Origin: Aquabacterium humicola | GTDB lineage: Bacteria > Pseudomonadota > Gammaproteobacteria > Burkholderiales > Burkholderiaceae_C | DNA length: 64,000 nt | Direction of reading: 5' to 3' | Assembly (NCBI RefSeq): GCF_030167915.1 | Contig: NZ_JARGNB010000007.1 | Span: forward strand, 248,001-312,000 | Translations under genes and position numbers: made by a program | The notes under the pieces: generated by a model | Seen by the model: only the letters and a program-made list of their open reading frames with translations | Database searches by the model: none | What the model was told of the DNA's origin: nothing | Shown: positions 1-7,695 of the stretch, in pieces | Position numbering within the stretch: the stretch's first letter is position 1 | How the letters are laid out: each line of letters begins with the position of its first letter

Positions 1-864
1 GTCGACCTGCACCAGGAAGAAGGTGTTGGGGAAGAAGAAGTAGATCAGGTTGCCGTGCTGGCGCGGCTGGAAGTGCTCGGCCGCCGGCGGGCGCGTCGGG
101 TCGAGCGACGCCTTGACCAGGAAGAGCCGTCGGTGCGGCCCGAGCTCGTCGACGATCTGCACGTTGTCGGCGAACATCTGCGCGATCGTCGCGCGGTGCG
201 CCACCTTGAAGTGGTAGGCCTCGAACGAACCGTCGGCCAGCAGCTTCCAGTTGCAGCGCCGCTCGATGGTGCGCGGATCGAAGCCGGCATGCGTGCCGAA
301 GCCCATCGTGTCCAGCTCGTCGGCCAGCGGTGCCAGCAGCGCACCGGCATCGATGGCCGCGCAGCGCGTGTCCGGCACGACCCAGACCGCGCCGGCGCGC
401 TCGGTCACCGCCAGCGGCCGCAGGCCGGCGGCTTCGCGGTCCAGCGACGGGAAGCCGACCTGCTGCGGCACGCCGCGCAGGCGGCCGTCGAGGCCGTAGG
501 TCCAGGCGTGGTACGGGCAGGCGAAACGATCGGACCCTTGGCCGGTGCCCGGCGGCACGATGCGCGCGCCGCGGTGCCGGCAGACGTTGACGAAGGCGCG
601 CAGCACGCCGTCGTCGCCGCGCACCACCAGCAGCGGCACGCCGAGTCGGTCGGTCGACACGTGGCTGCCGGGCGCGCGCAGCACATCGGCGGCGGCGACC
701 GGCTGCGGCCAGCGACGCAGCAGCGTGCGCTCGCGCTCGAAACGCTCGGCATCGAGGTAGTCGGCGACGGGGATCGTCGACGGGGCGTCGGCCATCTCCG
801 GCTCGTGCCGTTCGAGCACCGCCAGCGCGCGGCGCAGCAGGTCCTGGGCGTTGGTCGGCGTCAT
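1..864 (-). CDS. Rieske aromatic ring-hydroxylating oxygenase, large subunit (3' end cut by window)
   Basis: The N-terminal 288 residues of a Rieske non-haem iron oxygenase alpha subunit are present and the rest lies beyond position 1. The [2Fe-2S] Rieske motif is visible as Cys95-x-His97 and Cys116-x-x-His119 (VCRHRG ... CPYHAW). The start of the catalytic domain carries the mononuclear iron histidines in EAYHFKVAH (His218, His223), preceded by the usual NWK. These enzymes use electrons from a reductase to hydroxylate or demethylate aromatic or quaternary-amine substrates. The substrate cannot be told from this part, and no ferredoxin or reductase gene is visible on this side. The ATG at 864 is the first plausible start, but no strong ribosome binding site precedes it. 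The gene is divergent from the usp gene. Confidence 0.9.
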   Translation of the reverse strand, partial: MTPTNAQDLLRRALAVLERHEPEMADAPSTIPVADYLDAERFERERTLLRRWPQPVAAADVLRAPGSHVSTDRLGVPLLVVRGDDGVLRAFVNVCRHRGARIVPPGTGQGSDRFACPYHAWTYGLDGRLRGVPQQVGFPSLDREAAGLRPLAVTERAGAVWVVPDTRCAAIDAGALLAPLADELDTMGFGTHAGFDPRTIERRCNWKLLADGSFEAYHFKVAHRATIAQMFADNVQIVDELGPHRRLFLVKASLDPTRPPAAEHFQPRQHGNLIYFFFPNTFFLVQVD

Positions 865-936
865 GGGGCTCGCGACAGGGCAGGGCGATGGGCGGGATGC
901 TAGCGGTCGCCGGCGGGCCGATCCAAGTCAGCCGGA

Positions 937-950
937 TTGACGGCGATCAA
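937..950 (+). promoter_or_regulatory. Putative FNR/ANR-type box upstream of the universal stress gene
   Basis: TTGAC-GGCG-ATCAA differs from the FNR/ANR consensus TTGAT-N4-ATCAA at one position. Its centre lies about 63 bases before the usp start codon, a reasonable distance for an activator site. Universal stress genes are frequent FNR/ANR targets. The functional reading is an inference from one site. Confidence 0.45.
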
Positions 951-1006
951 GCGTCGCGCCGGCCCGGTGCGCGACGATGACGGCATCGAACCCGGAAGGA
1001 GCCCGC

Positions 1007-1429
1007 ATGAAGATCCTGCTCGCTGTCGACGGCAGCGCCACCACCAAGCGCATGCTGGCCATGCTGGCCGCGCACGACGAGATGCTCGGCCACGGTCACC
1101 AGTACACCGCGGTGACGGTGGTGACGCCGATCCCCGGCCGTGCCGCGGCCTTCCTGTCGCGCGAGACGATCGACGGCTGGTACCAGGAACAGGCCGACGA
1201 GGTGCTGAACCCGGTGCGCAGCTTCGCGGCGCAGAACGGCTGGAACTTCGAGGCGCGCCATGTCATCGGCCATCCCGGCGACCAGATCGCCGCGTTGTGC
1301 GAGGAAGGCAAGTTCGACCTCGTCGTGATGGGCACGCACGGCCATTCGATGATCGGCAACGTCGTGATGGGCTCGGTGGCGACGCGTGTGCTGGCGCTGG
1401 TCAAGAAGCCGGTGCTGCTGGTGCCTTGA
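1007..1429 (+). CDS. Universal stress protein, UspA family
   Basis: This 140-residue single-domain Usp begins MKILLAVDGS, the usual first strand. It ends with the nucleotide-binding signature G-x2-G-x9-G-S (GTHG ... MGSVA) followed by KKPVLLVP, so it probably belongs to the ATP-binding class of cytoplasmic Usp proteins. I chose the ATG at 1007 because GGAAGGAG at 994-1001 sits five bases before it. An in-frame ATG at 977 would add ten residues upstream of the conserved first strand. A possible FNR box lies upstream, which would fit induction under low oxygen. The gene appears monocistronic. Confidence 0.9.
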   Translation: MKILLAVDGSATTKRMLAMLAAHDEMLGHGHQYTAVTVVTPIPGRAAAFLSRETIDGWYQEQADEVLNPVRSFAAQNGWNFEARHVIGHPGDQIAALCEEGKFDLVVMGTHGHSMIGNVVMGSVATRVLALVKKPVLLVP

Positions 1430-1436
1430 ACGGCCG

Positions 1437-2258
1437 TCACGAAACGGGCGCGCTCGCCGTGCCCTTGAAGAACACGTAGAGGAAGCTGCCGTCGGGCTGC
1501 GTCGTGCGGTCCAGCGCGGCGAGCCCTTCGTCGAAGCGCGCCGCATCGATGAGTCCGGCCGCCACGGCGGGTTCCCGCACGCCGGCGATCATCGCGGTGA
1601 AGGTCCTGCGGGTGAAGCCCTCGACCAGGGCCGGCCGGCTGGCGTCCGCGTAGACGACGCGGGGGTGCACCTGCACCGCGCCGTAGCCGGCCGCGCACAG
1701 CAGCGGGTACAGCGCGCGGCCGATGCAGGCATCACCGCCGGCACGGCGCTGCAGCGCCACCTGGCAGGCGATCGCCTCGCGCGCCGCGGCGCTGTCGGGA
1801 TGGAAGACGGTCGGGCCGTGGTCGCCCTCGATCACCGTCATCGTGCCGCCTGGGCGCAGCAGCGTGCGCAGGGCCGCCAGCGCATCGACCGGCCGCGACA
1901 GGTGCTCGAGCACGAAGCAGACGAAGGCGTGGTCGAACGACGCCGGCGCGAACGGCAGCGCGAACAGGTCGGCCTGCCGGAACTCGACGTTGCGCAGGCC
2001 GGCCGCGTCGGCGCGGCGCCGGGCCTCGTGAACCGAGCCGGCATCGATGTCGATCGACGTGAACCGGGCGTCCGGGCTGCGCGTGGCCAGCGTCAGCGTC
2101 TGCGCGCCGACGCCGCAGCCGACTTCCAGCACGCGGCTGCCGGCCGGGAAGGTGGTGTCGCCGTGCAGCAGCCCGGCCAGGGTGTCGGCCTGGTCGTTGA
2201 GGCGCTGGTGCTCGTTCTCCGAATGGCCGTGCACATAGCCGGTTATCGATGTCGACAT
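1437..2258 (-). CDS. SAM-dependent class I methyltransferase
   Basis: This 273-residue protein has the Rossmann-type methyltransferase core. Motif I is VLEVGCGVGAQTL (about residues 43-55), followed by an acidic ribose-binding loop (SIDIDAG) and a post-motif FDHAFVCFVLEHL. It resembles UbiE/Methyltransf_11-type enzymes acting on small molecules. The substrate cannot be predicted from the sequence. It is convergent with the usp gene, with only seven bases between the stop codons. On its 5' side it is separated by about 65 bases from the AraC gene on the same strand, so it may be the last gene of that transcription unit. Confidence 0.8.
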   Translation of the reverse strand: MSTSITGYVHGHSENEHQRLNDQADTLAGLLHGDTTFPAGSRVLEVGCGVGAQTLTLATRSPDARFTSIDIDAGSVHEARRRADAAGLRNVEFRQADLFALPFAPASFDHAFVCFVLEHLSRPVDALAALRTLLRPGGTMTVIEGDHGPTVFHPDSAAAREAIACQVALQRRAGGDACIGRALYPLLCAAGYGAVQVHPRVVYADASRPALVEGFTRRTFTAMIAGVREPAVAAGLIDAARFDEGLAALDRTTQPDGSFLYVFFKGTASAPVS

Positions 2259-2322
2259 CGGGAGGCCCGCGGTGGTGTGGATGCGGCAGTCTCGCGGCGC
2301 GGGCGAGCCGCCGTCTTGAACG

Positions 2323-3156
2323 TTATTGCAGCCGGGGCGGACGCACCGCCGCGCGCTGCCAGTCGCCCGGCGTGTAGCCGAACAGGCGCACGAAGCAGCG
2401 CGTCAGGTGGCTCTGGTCGGCGAAGCCGGCGCCGGTGGCCGCGTCCGCCAGGCGTGCGCCGTCGCGGATCAGCCGGCGCGCGTTTTCCGCGCGCTGCTGC
2501 AGCAGCCAGGCATGCGGCGGCAGTCCGTAGAGCGCGGCGAAGCGCCGCAGCAGCTGGAAGCGGCTGCAACCGGCCATCGCGGCGAGCTCGGCGAGCGTCG
2601 GCGCGGCGAGCGGGTCGTCGGCCAGCCGTTCGCGCACCGCGCGCAGCGCGGCATGCGGCGCATCGTCGGCCGGCTGCGCGGGCGCCAGCAGCGCGGTGCA
2701 GCAGCGGGCCAGCGCCTCGTCGCAGGCCATCCGTGCCGCGGCGTCGCCGCTTCGCACCGGGCCGGCATCGAGGCGGCGGAACAGCGCGGCGATCGCGGTC
2801 TGCCGGTGGCGCTCGCGGTGCACCGGTTGCGTGAAGGCCAGTCCGCCCGCCGGCGTGCCGAGCACCGCGGCCACGGCGTCCGGCGCGAGGTACAGCATGC
2901 GCCAGCGCCGCGCCGCGCCGTCCACCGGCCGGCCGTCGTGCACTTCGCCGGGGTTGGTCGTGATGACGTCGCCGGCGACCGCGCGCACCTCGCCGCGCCC
3001 GCTGGCCGATTGCTGCGCGCCGCGCTCGAGCAGCCCGAAGCCGAAGTCCGCATGCCAGTGGCGGGCGTAGTGGCGCGCGCTGTCCAGCCGCGTGCCATGC
3101 ACGCCGGGCCAGGGCGTCGCCAGCACTTCGCCGCGGTGGACCGGCGCGCTCGCCAT
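2323..3156 (-). CDS. AraC-family transcriptional regulator
   Basis: This 277-residue protein has an N-terminal cupin-like sensing half (about residues 10-150, with ITTNPGEVHDG) and a C-terminal double helix-turn-helix of the AraC/XylS type. The HTH half runs from LAELAAMAGCSRFQLLRRF to the second helix at ADQSHLTRCFVRLFGYTPG. The arrangement matches regulators such as the YdeC/AraC_binding group. The ATG at 3156-3154 shares one base with the stop codon of the peptidase upstream (TGATG), so translation is probably coupled and the two are co-transcribed. The ligand is unknown. Confidence 0.88.
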   Translation of the reverse strand: MASAPVHRGEVLATPWPGVHGTRLDSARHYARHWHADFGFGLLERGAQQSASGRGEVRAVAGDVITTNPGEVHDGRPVDGAARRWRMLYLAPDAVAAVLGTPAGGLAFTQPVHRERHRQTAIAALFRRLDAGPVRSGDAAARMACDEALARCCTALLAPAQPADDAPHAALRAVRERLADDPLAAPTLAELAAMAGCSRFQLLRRFAALYGLPPHAWLLQQRAENARRLIRDGARLADAATGAGFADQSHLTRCFVRLFGYTPGDWQRAAVRPPRLQ

Positions 3157-5213
3157 CAGCGCCGCCCTGTCGCGCGAGCGGGTGGCCGGTCGTGCTGCGC
3201 GAGCCAGTCGAAGACCTCGCCGTACCACTGGCGCGAGTTGCGCGGCTTCAGCACCCAGTGGTTCTCGTCGGGGAACCACAGCAGGCGCGCCGCGACGCCG
3301 CGGCGCTTGAGCGTGTTGTAGAAGGCCAGGCCGTTGCAGTCGGGCACGCGGTAGTCGAGCGCGCCGTGGATCACCAGCGTCGGCGTGTTCATCGCCTGCG
3401 CGAAGTTGTGCGGGCTCTGCGCCAGCACGGCGGCCATGTCGTCCCAGTAGAGCGCGCCGAGGTCCTTCGGCCGGTCGGGGTAGGAATCGGCCGCGAAGGT
3501 GGCGACGCGGTCGAACACGCCGGCGTGGCAGACGTAGGCGCGGTAGCGGCCCGGAGCCGCGTGGCCGTTCATCCAGGCGACCAGGAAACCGCCGTAGCTG
3601 CCGCCGCTGGCGAAGAGGCGCTTGGCATCGACCCAGCGCTGCGCTCGCAGCCAGTCGGTCGCCGCCTCGAGGTCCTGGAACTCCAGCTCGGCGAGCCGGC
3701 CGACGATGCTGTGCTTGAAGGCGTGGCCGAAGCTCGTCGAGCCGTGGTAGTTCACCTGCGCGACCACGTGGCCGCGCGAGGCCAGCAGGTGCGCGTTCCA
3801 GCGGTAGCCGAAGTTGTCGCCGGCGGCGATCTGCGGGCCGCCGTGGATCACGTGCAGCACCGGGTACTTTCTGCGCGCGTCGAAGCCGGGCGGGAAGGTC
3901 AGCCACATCTGCACGTCGTCGCCGAGCGCGCCTTCGAAGCGGACCGCCTGCACCTCGCCGAGGTCCAGTCGCGCGAGCAGCGCATCGTTGAAGCGTTCGA
4001 GCCGGCGCGGCGCTTCGCCACCACCGTCGACGCCAGCGCGCTGCGCGAAGACGCGCACCGGGTGGCTGTGGCCGTCGACCGCCGTGACGACGACGTCGTC
4101 GCCCGGGGCACCGCCGACGCCGAGGCCCTGCACCCAGCCGTGCTGCGTCAGCGGCTCGAAGCGGTCCTCGTCGACGGCGCAGCGCCACAGCAGGCAGCGG
4201 CCCTGCTGTTCGGCGCGACAGTACAACGCGCGTCCGTCGCGTGACCACACCGGCGCGCCGAGCACCTCGTGGTCCCACGCGTCGCCGAGCAGCCGCCAGC
4301 GTCCCCCGCGCCCGAGCAGCGCGGGCTTGGCCGGCATCGTGTGCGCGACACCGACGTTGGCCGCCACCGCCACCAGGCGATCGCCCTGCGGGCTGTAGCG
4401 CGGCAGGTCGAAGTCCCAGGCCTCGTCGTCGGCCACGGTCCGGAAGGCCGGGCGCGCGCCTCGCGGCGAACCGAGCGTCAGCTCGACGATCGTCCGGCGC
4501 TGGCCGGCCATCTGCTCGGCCGCCGGGTCGAAGGCGAAGGCGATGCGCCGGCCGTCGGCGCTGACGTCGAAAGGCAGCGGCTGCAGGTCGACCCGCGGCA
4601 GCTGGTGGTGCGTGCCTTCGAACAGGTCGACGATGCGGCCGCTGCCGAAGTCCAGCGTCAGCAGGTGCAGCACGCGGCCCATCGGATGCTGGTGGTCGAA
4701 GAGCCGGTAGTTCGCCTCGCCGGTGGCGTAGCCGGTCTCCTTGCGCGCATTGAAGCCGGCGAAGGCCCTGGCCTGCGCGTGCGCACCCTTCAGGTCCGGC
4801 CAGACCCACGCCGCGAAGACCACGCCGCGGCCGTCGGGCAGCCAGCGGAAGGCCTCGATGCCGGGCGCGAAATCGCTGGCGCGGCGGGCCTCGCCGCCGT
4901 CGGCCGGGATCAGGTAGAGCTGCGGCTGGTCGTCGCTGGCGCCCTGCTGCGCGCGTTTCGCGACGAAGGCGATGCGATCGCCGCGCGGCGACCAGACGGG
5001 CTGGCCGCACTTGCGGCCGAAGCGCGTCAGCGGCCGCGGCGCACGCCGGGCCGCGGCATCGAGCAGCCACAGCTGGGTGCGGCTGTCGTTGTCCTCCATC
5101 GACGGCGTGGTGACGCTGCACACCACCCGTGAGCCGTCGGGCGCGACGGCCACCTCGCCGATGCGCTCGAAGCGCCACAGATCCTCGATGCTGATCGCGG
5201 CGCGCTTGGGCAT
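3156..5213 (-). CDS. S9 family prolyl oligopeptidase / acylaminoacyl-peptidase-like enzyme
   Basis: This 685-residue protein has an N-terminal beta-propeller with TolB/WD-like blades (for example VAVAPDGSRVVCSV near residue 20) and a C-terminal alpha/beta-hydrolase domain. The nucleophile elbow is GGSYGGFLVAW, the acid is in HGALDYRVP and the histidine in FPDENHWV. All three catalytic residues are therefore present. No export signal is seen, so it is probably cytoplasmic and degrades short peptides. It overlaps the AraC gene by one base. The next upstream gene starts on the same strand, with only 13 bases between them. Confidence 0.92.
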   Translation of the reverse strand: MPKRAAISIEDLWRFERIGEVAVAPDGSRVVCSVTTPSMEDNDSRTQLWLLDAAARRAPRPLTRFGRKCGQPVWSPRGDRIAFVAKRAQQGASDDQPQLYLIPADGGEARRASDFAPGIEAFRWLPDGRGVVFAAWVWPDLKGAHAQARAFAGFNARKETGYATGEANYRLFDHQHPMGRVLHLLTLDFGSGRIVDLFEGTHHQLPRVDLQPLPFDVSADGRRIAFAFDPAAEQMAGQRRTIVELTLGSPRGARPAFRTVADDEAWDFDLPRYSPQGDRLVAVAANVGVAHTMPAKPALLGRGGRWRLLGDAWDHEVLGAPVWSRDGRALYCRAEQQGRCLLWRCAVDEDRFEPLTQHGWVQGLGVGGAPGDDVVVTAVDGHSHPVRVFAQRAGVDGGGEAPRRLERFNDALLARLDLGEVQAVRFEGALGDDVQMWLTFPPGFDARRKYPVLHVIHGGPQIAAGDNFGYRWNAHLLASRGHVVAQVNYHGSTSFGHAFKHSIVGRLAELEFQDLEAATDWLRAQRWVDAKRLFASGGSYGGFLVAWMNGHAAPGRYRAYVCHAGVFDRVATFAADSYPDRPKDLGALYWDDMAAVLAQSPHNFAQAMNTPTLVIHGALDYRVPDCNGLAFYNTLKRRGVAARLLWFPDENHWVLKPRNSRQWYGEVFDWLAQHDRPPARATGRR

Positions 5214-5226
5214 CGGCGCCGGCGGC

Positions 5227-7539
5227 TCAGTGCAGCTTGTGCAGCGGGCCGGCGCCGCCTGCGCGATGGGCGTGCCGCAGCCGCTGCATGGTCTGCAGCT
5301 CGCGCTGGAACCGCGCCATCTCGTCGAGCGTCGGCGGCTCGCTGGCCAGGCGCTGGCGCCGGGGGATCGCCGCCTGGTCGAGGTTGGCGCCCCAGCTCTC
5401 GCCGACGCGCATCGCGATCGGCGCGGGCAGCTGGTCGACCTCGGCCTCGTCGGCCCAGGGGGCGAGCTGGCGCACGATCTCGCGCACGCGGGGCTTGATC
5501 AGCGCCTCGCCGACCCGGCCGCGCTGGCCCCAGCGCACGATCACGCTGGACGACGAGGTGGTGTCGCTGTCGAAGGCGTCGACGATCGCGAAGTCGCGCC
5601 GGATCCCCAGCCGCCGCTGCATCAGGAACTCCTCCAGCGTCATCGCGATGTCCTCGAACGAGGTGGTGTAGCTGTAGTCGTCGGTCGCCAGGTCGGCGCT
5701 GAAGAAGCCGGCGACCTGCGCGGGGGTGTAGGCCTTCTGCGCGGCGGTCGCGGTCTCACCGCGGAAGCGCACGCGGCCGAGGTCCTTCATCGGCGTCGAC
5801 GACAGCGGGAAGGCCGCCGGCACGGTGTCCGAGGTCAGCTGGTAGGCGTCCCAGCGCGGCAGGAAGCTGTCCAGCACCGTGTGCGCCGGGTTCAGCGTGG
5901 CATAGGACGACGGCGGCGTGTAGTCGAGCGCGTGGCCAAGCTCGTGGAACATCAGCCAGCCGGCTTCGTTGTGCACGTCGTCCAGGGTGCGCGTGATGCG
6001 CTGGCGGGGGTCGAAGAACGCGAAGATGTTCTGGCTGCCGCGCACGTAGCGCCACATCGTCTCGTACTGCAGGCCGTCGCCGAAGTCGCTGCGGTAGTCG
6101 GGTGCCTCGTTCATCGTGTCGCGTTCCTCGGGCGTCAGCCAGAACGAGTCGCCGTCGAGGTAGATCGCGCCGGTGGCCGGGAAGTAGAACGAGGGCCGGA
6201 TGTGCGTCGACAGCACCACCGCGGTGACGCTGTTGAGCATGCGGCGGAAGTCGCCGCGGGTGTCGTGCGTGCGCAGGAAGTTCTCGAAGTTGCGGCCGAG
6301 CCAGTCGTGCGATACCAGCACGCGCGCCATCACCTGTTCGACGCTGGGAATGCCGCCTTGGCTGGTCTGCGCCAGGAAGGGCAGCGTGCCCAGTGTGCAG
6401 AGGTTGGCCTTCGAACCGCTGTGCCAGGTGGCCGCGTCGTAGCTGCAGCGCCGCAGCACCGCGGCATACGGCCCGTTGGCGACGTACGGATAGACGCGCG
6501 CGACATGATCGCCATTCCACACCGCGTTGGTATCGCTGGCCGGGGCCTGGTTGTGGCGCTCGACGAGCACGATCACCTCGTCGCTGGCCATGCGGCCGGC
6601 GGTGGTGTGCAGGGTCGCGCGCAGGCGCACCAGCGTGTCGCGCGTCACCTGCGGCGCGGTGAACACCGCGAGCCGGCTGGTCGAGGTGTCCAGCGTCACC
6701 GCCGGACCCTCCACCTGCGTCCAGGTCACGGCCTTGACCTCGTCGCCCGAGGGCAGGCGCGGCCACGCGCGCACCGACACCTTGCCGCCCATGCGCACCG
6801 CATGGCTGGCGCGCACGGTGATGCCGGCCTCGGCGCCGTCGCCGGCAGCCACGTCGAGCGACACGGCCTGCGAGCGCGGCGTGCCATCCGGTGCGGTGAA
6901 GTTCAGCTGGAACGCATACGAGCCGGCCTGCGGCGGATCGAAGCTGATGGCCTGGGTCTTGTCGGCGGGCAGCGTGACGGCCGGGCCGGCGGTCTGCGTC
7001 CAGCGCGGCGTGTCGATCGCGCCGCTGCAGCCGGCGATCACCAGGCCGGCGTTGCGCCCGACCGCCGCGTTCGGCGTCGAGAAGACGTCATGCGTCGCGC
7101 CCGTCTGCGCGCACAGCGTCGACAGCACGCGCGGTTGCGGGGTGATGTACTGCGTCAACGCGCCGACCGGGCGGATCTCGGCGCCGAAGAGGCCGCCGAG
7201 CACGTAGACCTGGCCGTCCTTCACGCCGAGGTAGATGCCGGTGGCTTCGTAGTAGCGGTAGCGGTAGCCCAGCGCGTCGCCGCTGGCCGGATGGCCGGGG
7301 AAGTATTCGGGAAACTGCACCTCGCCGTAGTTCATCAGCTGTTCGGCCGCGTCGACCGGATCGACGGTGCCGGCCACCGCCAGCGCACGGCGTTGCGGTG
7401 CGGCATCGCGCGCCGTGACCAGCGCCTGCGCCGCGCCGGCGACCGTCGGCTGTCGCGTGGTGGGGCCGTCGCTGCCGCCGCAGGCGGCGAGCCAGACGGT
7501 GGCGGCCAGTGCGAGGCCGAGGAGTGCACGTTGCAACAT
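5227..7539 (-). CDS. Secreted lipoprotein with zincin-like HELGH motif
   Basis: This 770-residue protein starts with a lipoprotein signal (MLQRALLGLALAATVWLAAC) followed by GGSDG. That supports the ATG at 7539 rather than an in-frame start 57 bases upstream. Residues of roughly 40-130 (YFPGHPASGDALGYRYRYY, then a GVKDGQVYVLGG stretch) match a domain I recognise from the N-termini of several burkholderialean surface proteins. Ig-like or PKD-like segments follow. Near residue 530 there is FHELGHALDY, a HExxH zinc site, so the C-terminal half is probably a metallopeptidase. The family is not identified; the M60/enhancin-like peptidases are one possibility. The third zinc ligand could not be fixed by eye. 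Confidence 0.7.
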   Translation of the reverse strand: MLQRALLGLALAATVWLAACGGSDGPTTRQPTVAGAAQALVTARDAAPQRRALAVAGTVDPVDAAEQLMNYGEVQFPEYFPGHPASGDALGYRYRYYEATGIYLGVKDGQVYVLGGLFGAEIRPVGALTQYITPQPRVLSTLCAQTGATHDVFSTPNAAVGRNAGLVIAGCSGAIDTPRWTQTAGPAVTLPADKTQAISFDPPQAGSYAFQLNFTAPDGTPRSQAVSLDVAAGDGAEAGITVRASHAVRMGGKVSVRAWPRLPSGDEVKAVTWTQVEGPAVTLDTSTSRLAVFTAPQVTRDTLVRLRATLHTTAGRMASDEVIVLVERHNQAPASDTNAVWNGDHVARVYPYVANGPYAAVLRRCSYDAATWHSGSKANLCTLGTLPFLAQTSQGGIPSVEQVMARVLVSHDWLGRNFENFLRTHDTRGDFRRMLNSVTAVVLSTHIRPSFYFPATGAIYLDGDSFWLTPEERDTMNEAPDYRSDFGDGLQYETMWRYVRGSQNIFAFFDPRQRITRTLDDVHNEAGWLMFHELGHALDYTPPSSYATLNPAHTVLDSFLPRWDAYQLTSDTVPAAFPLSSTPMKDLGRVRFRGETATAAQKAYTPAQVAGFFSADLATDDYSYTTSFEDIAMTLEEFLMQRRLGIRRDFAIVDAFDSDTTSSSSVIVRWGQRGRVGEALIKPRVREIVRQLAPWADEAEVDQLPAPIAMRVGESWGANLDQAAIPRRQRLASEPPTLDEMARFQRELQTMQRLRHAHRAGGAGPLHKLH

Positions 7540-7695
7540 GTCTAGGAAAGCTCCGGGGAACGGATACGAGCCGGCGCGAACCCTCGCGCCGGGCACCCGA
7601 CCGGGACTGCTTTCAGTCCATCGGCGGGGTCCGGTATTGTCATGGCCGGAGGCACCCGCGCCGGCGCCAGAAGGGTGATCTCGGCCGGCGAAGCG

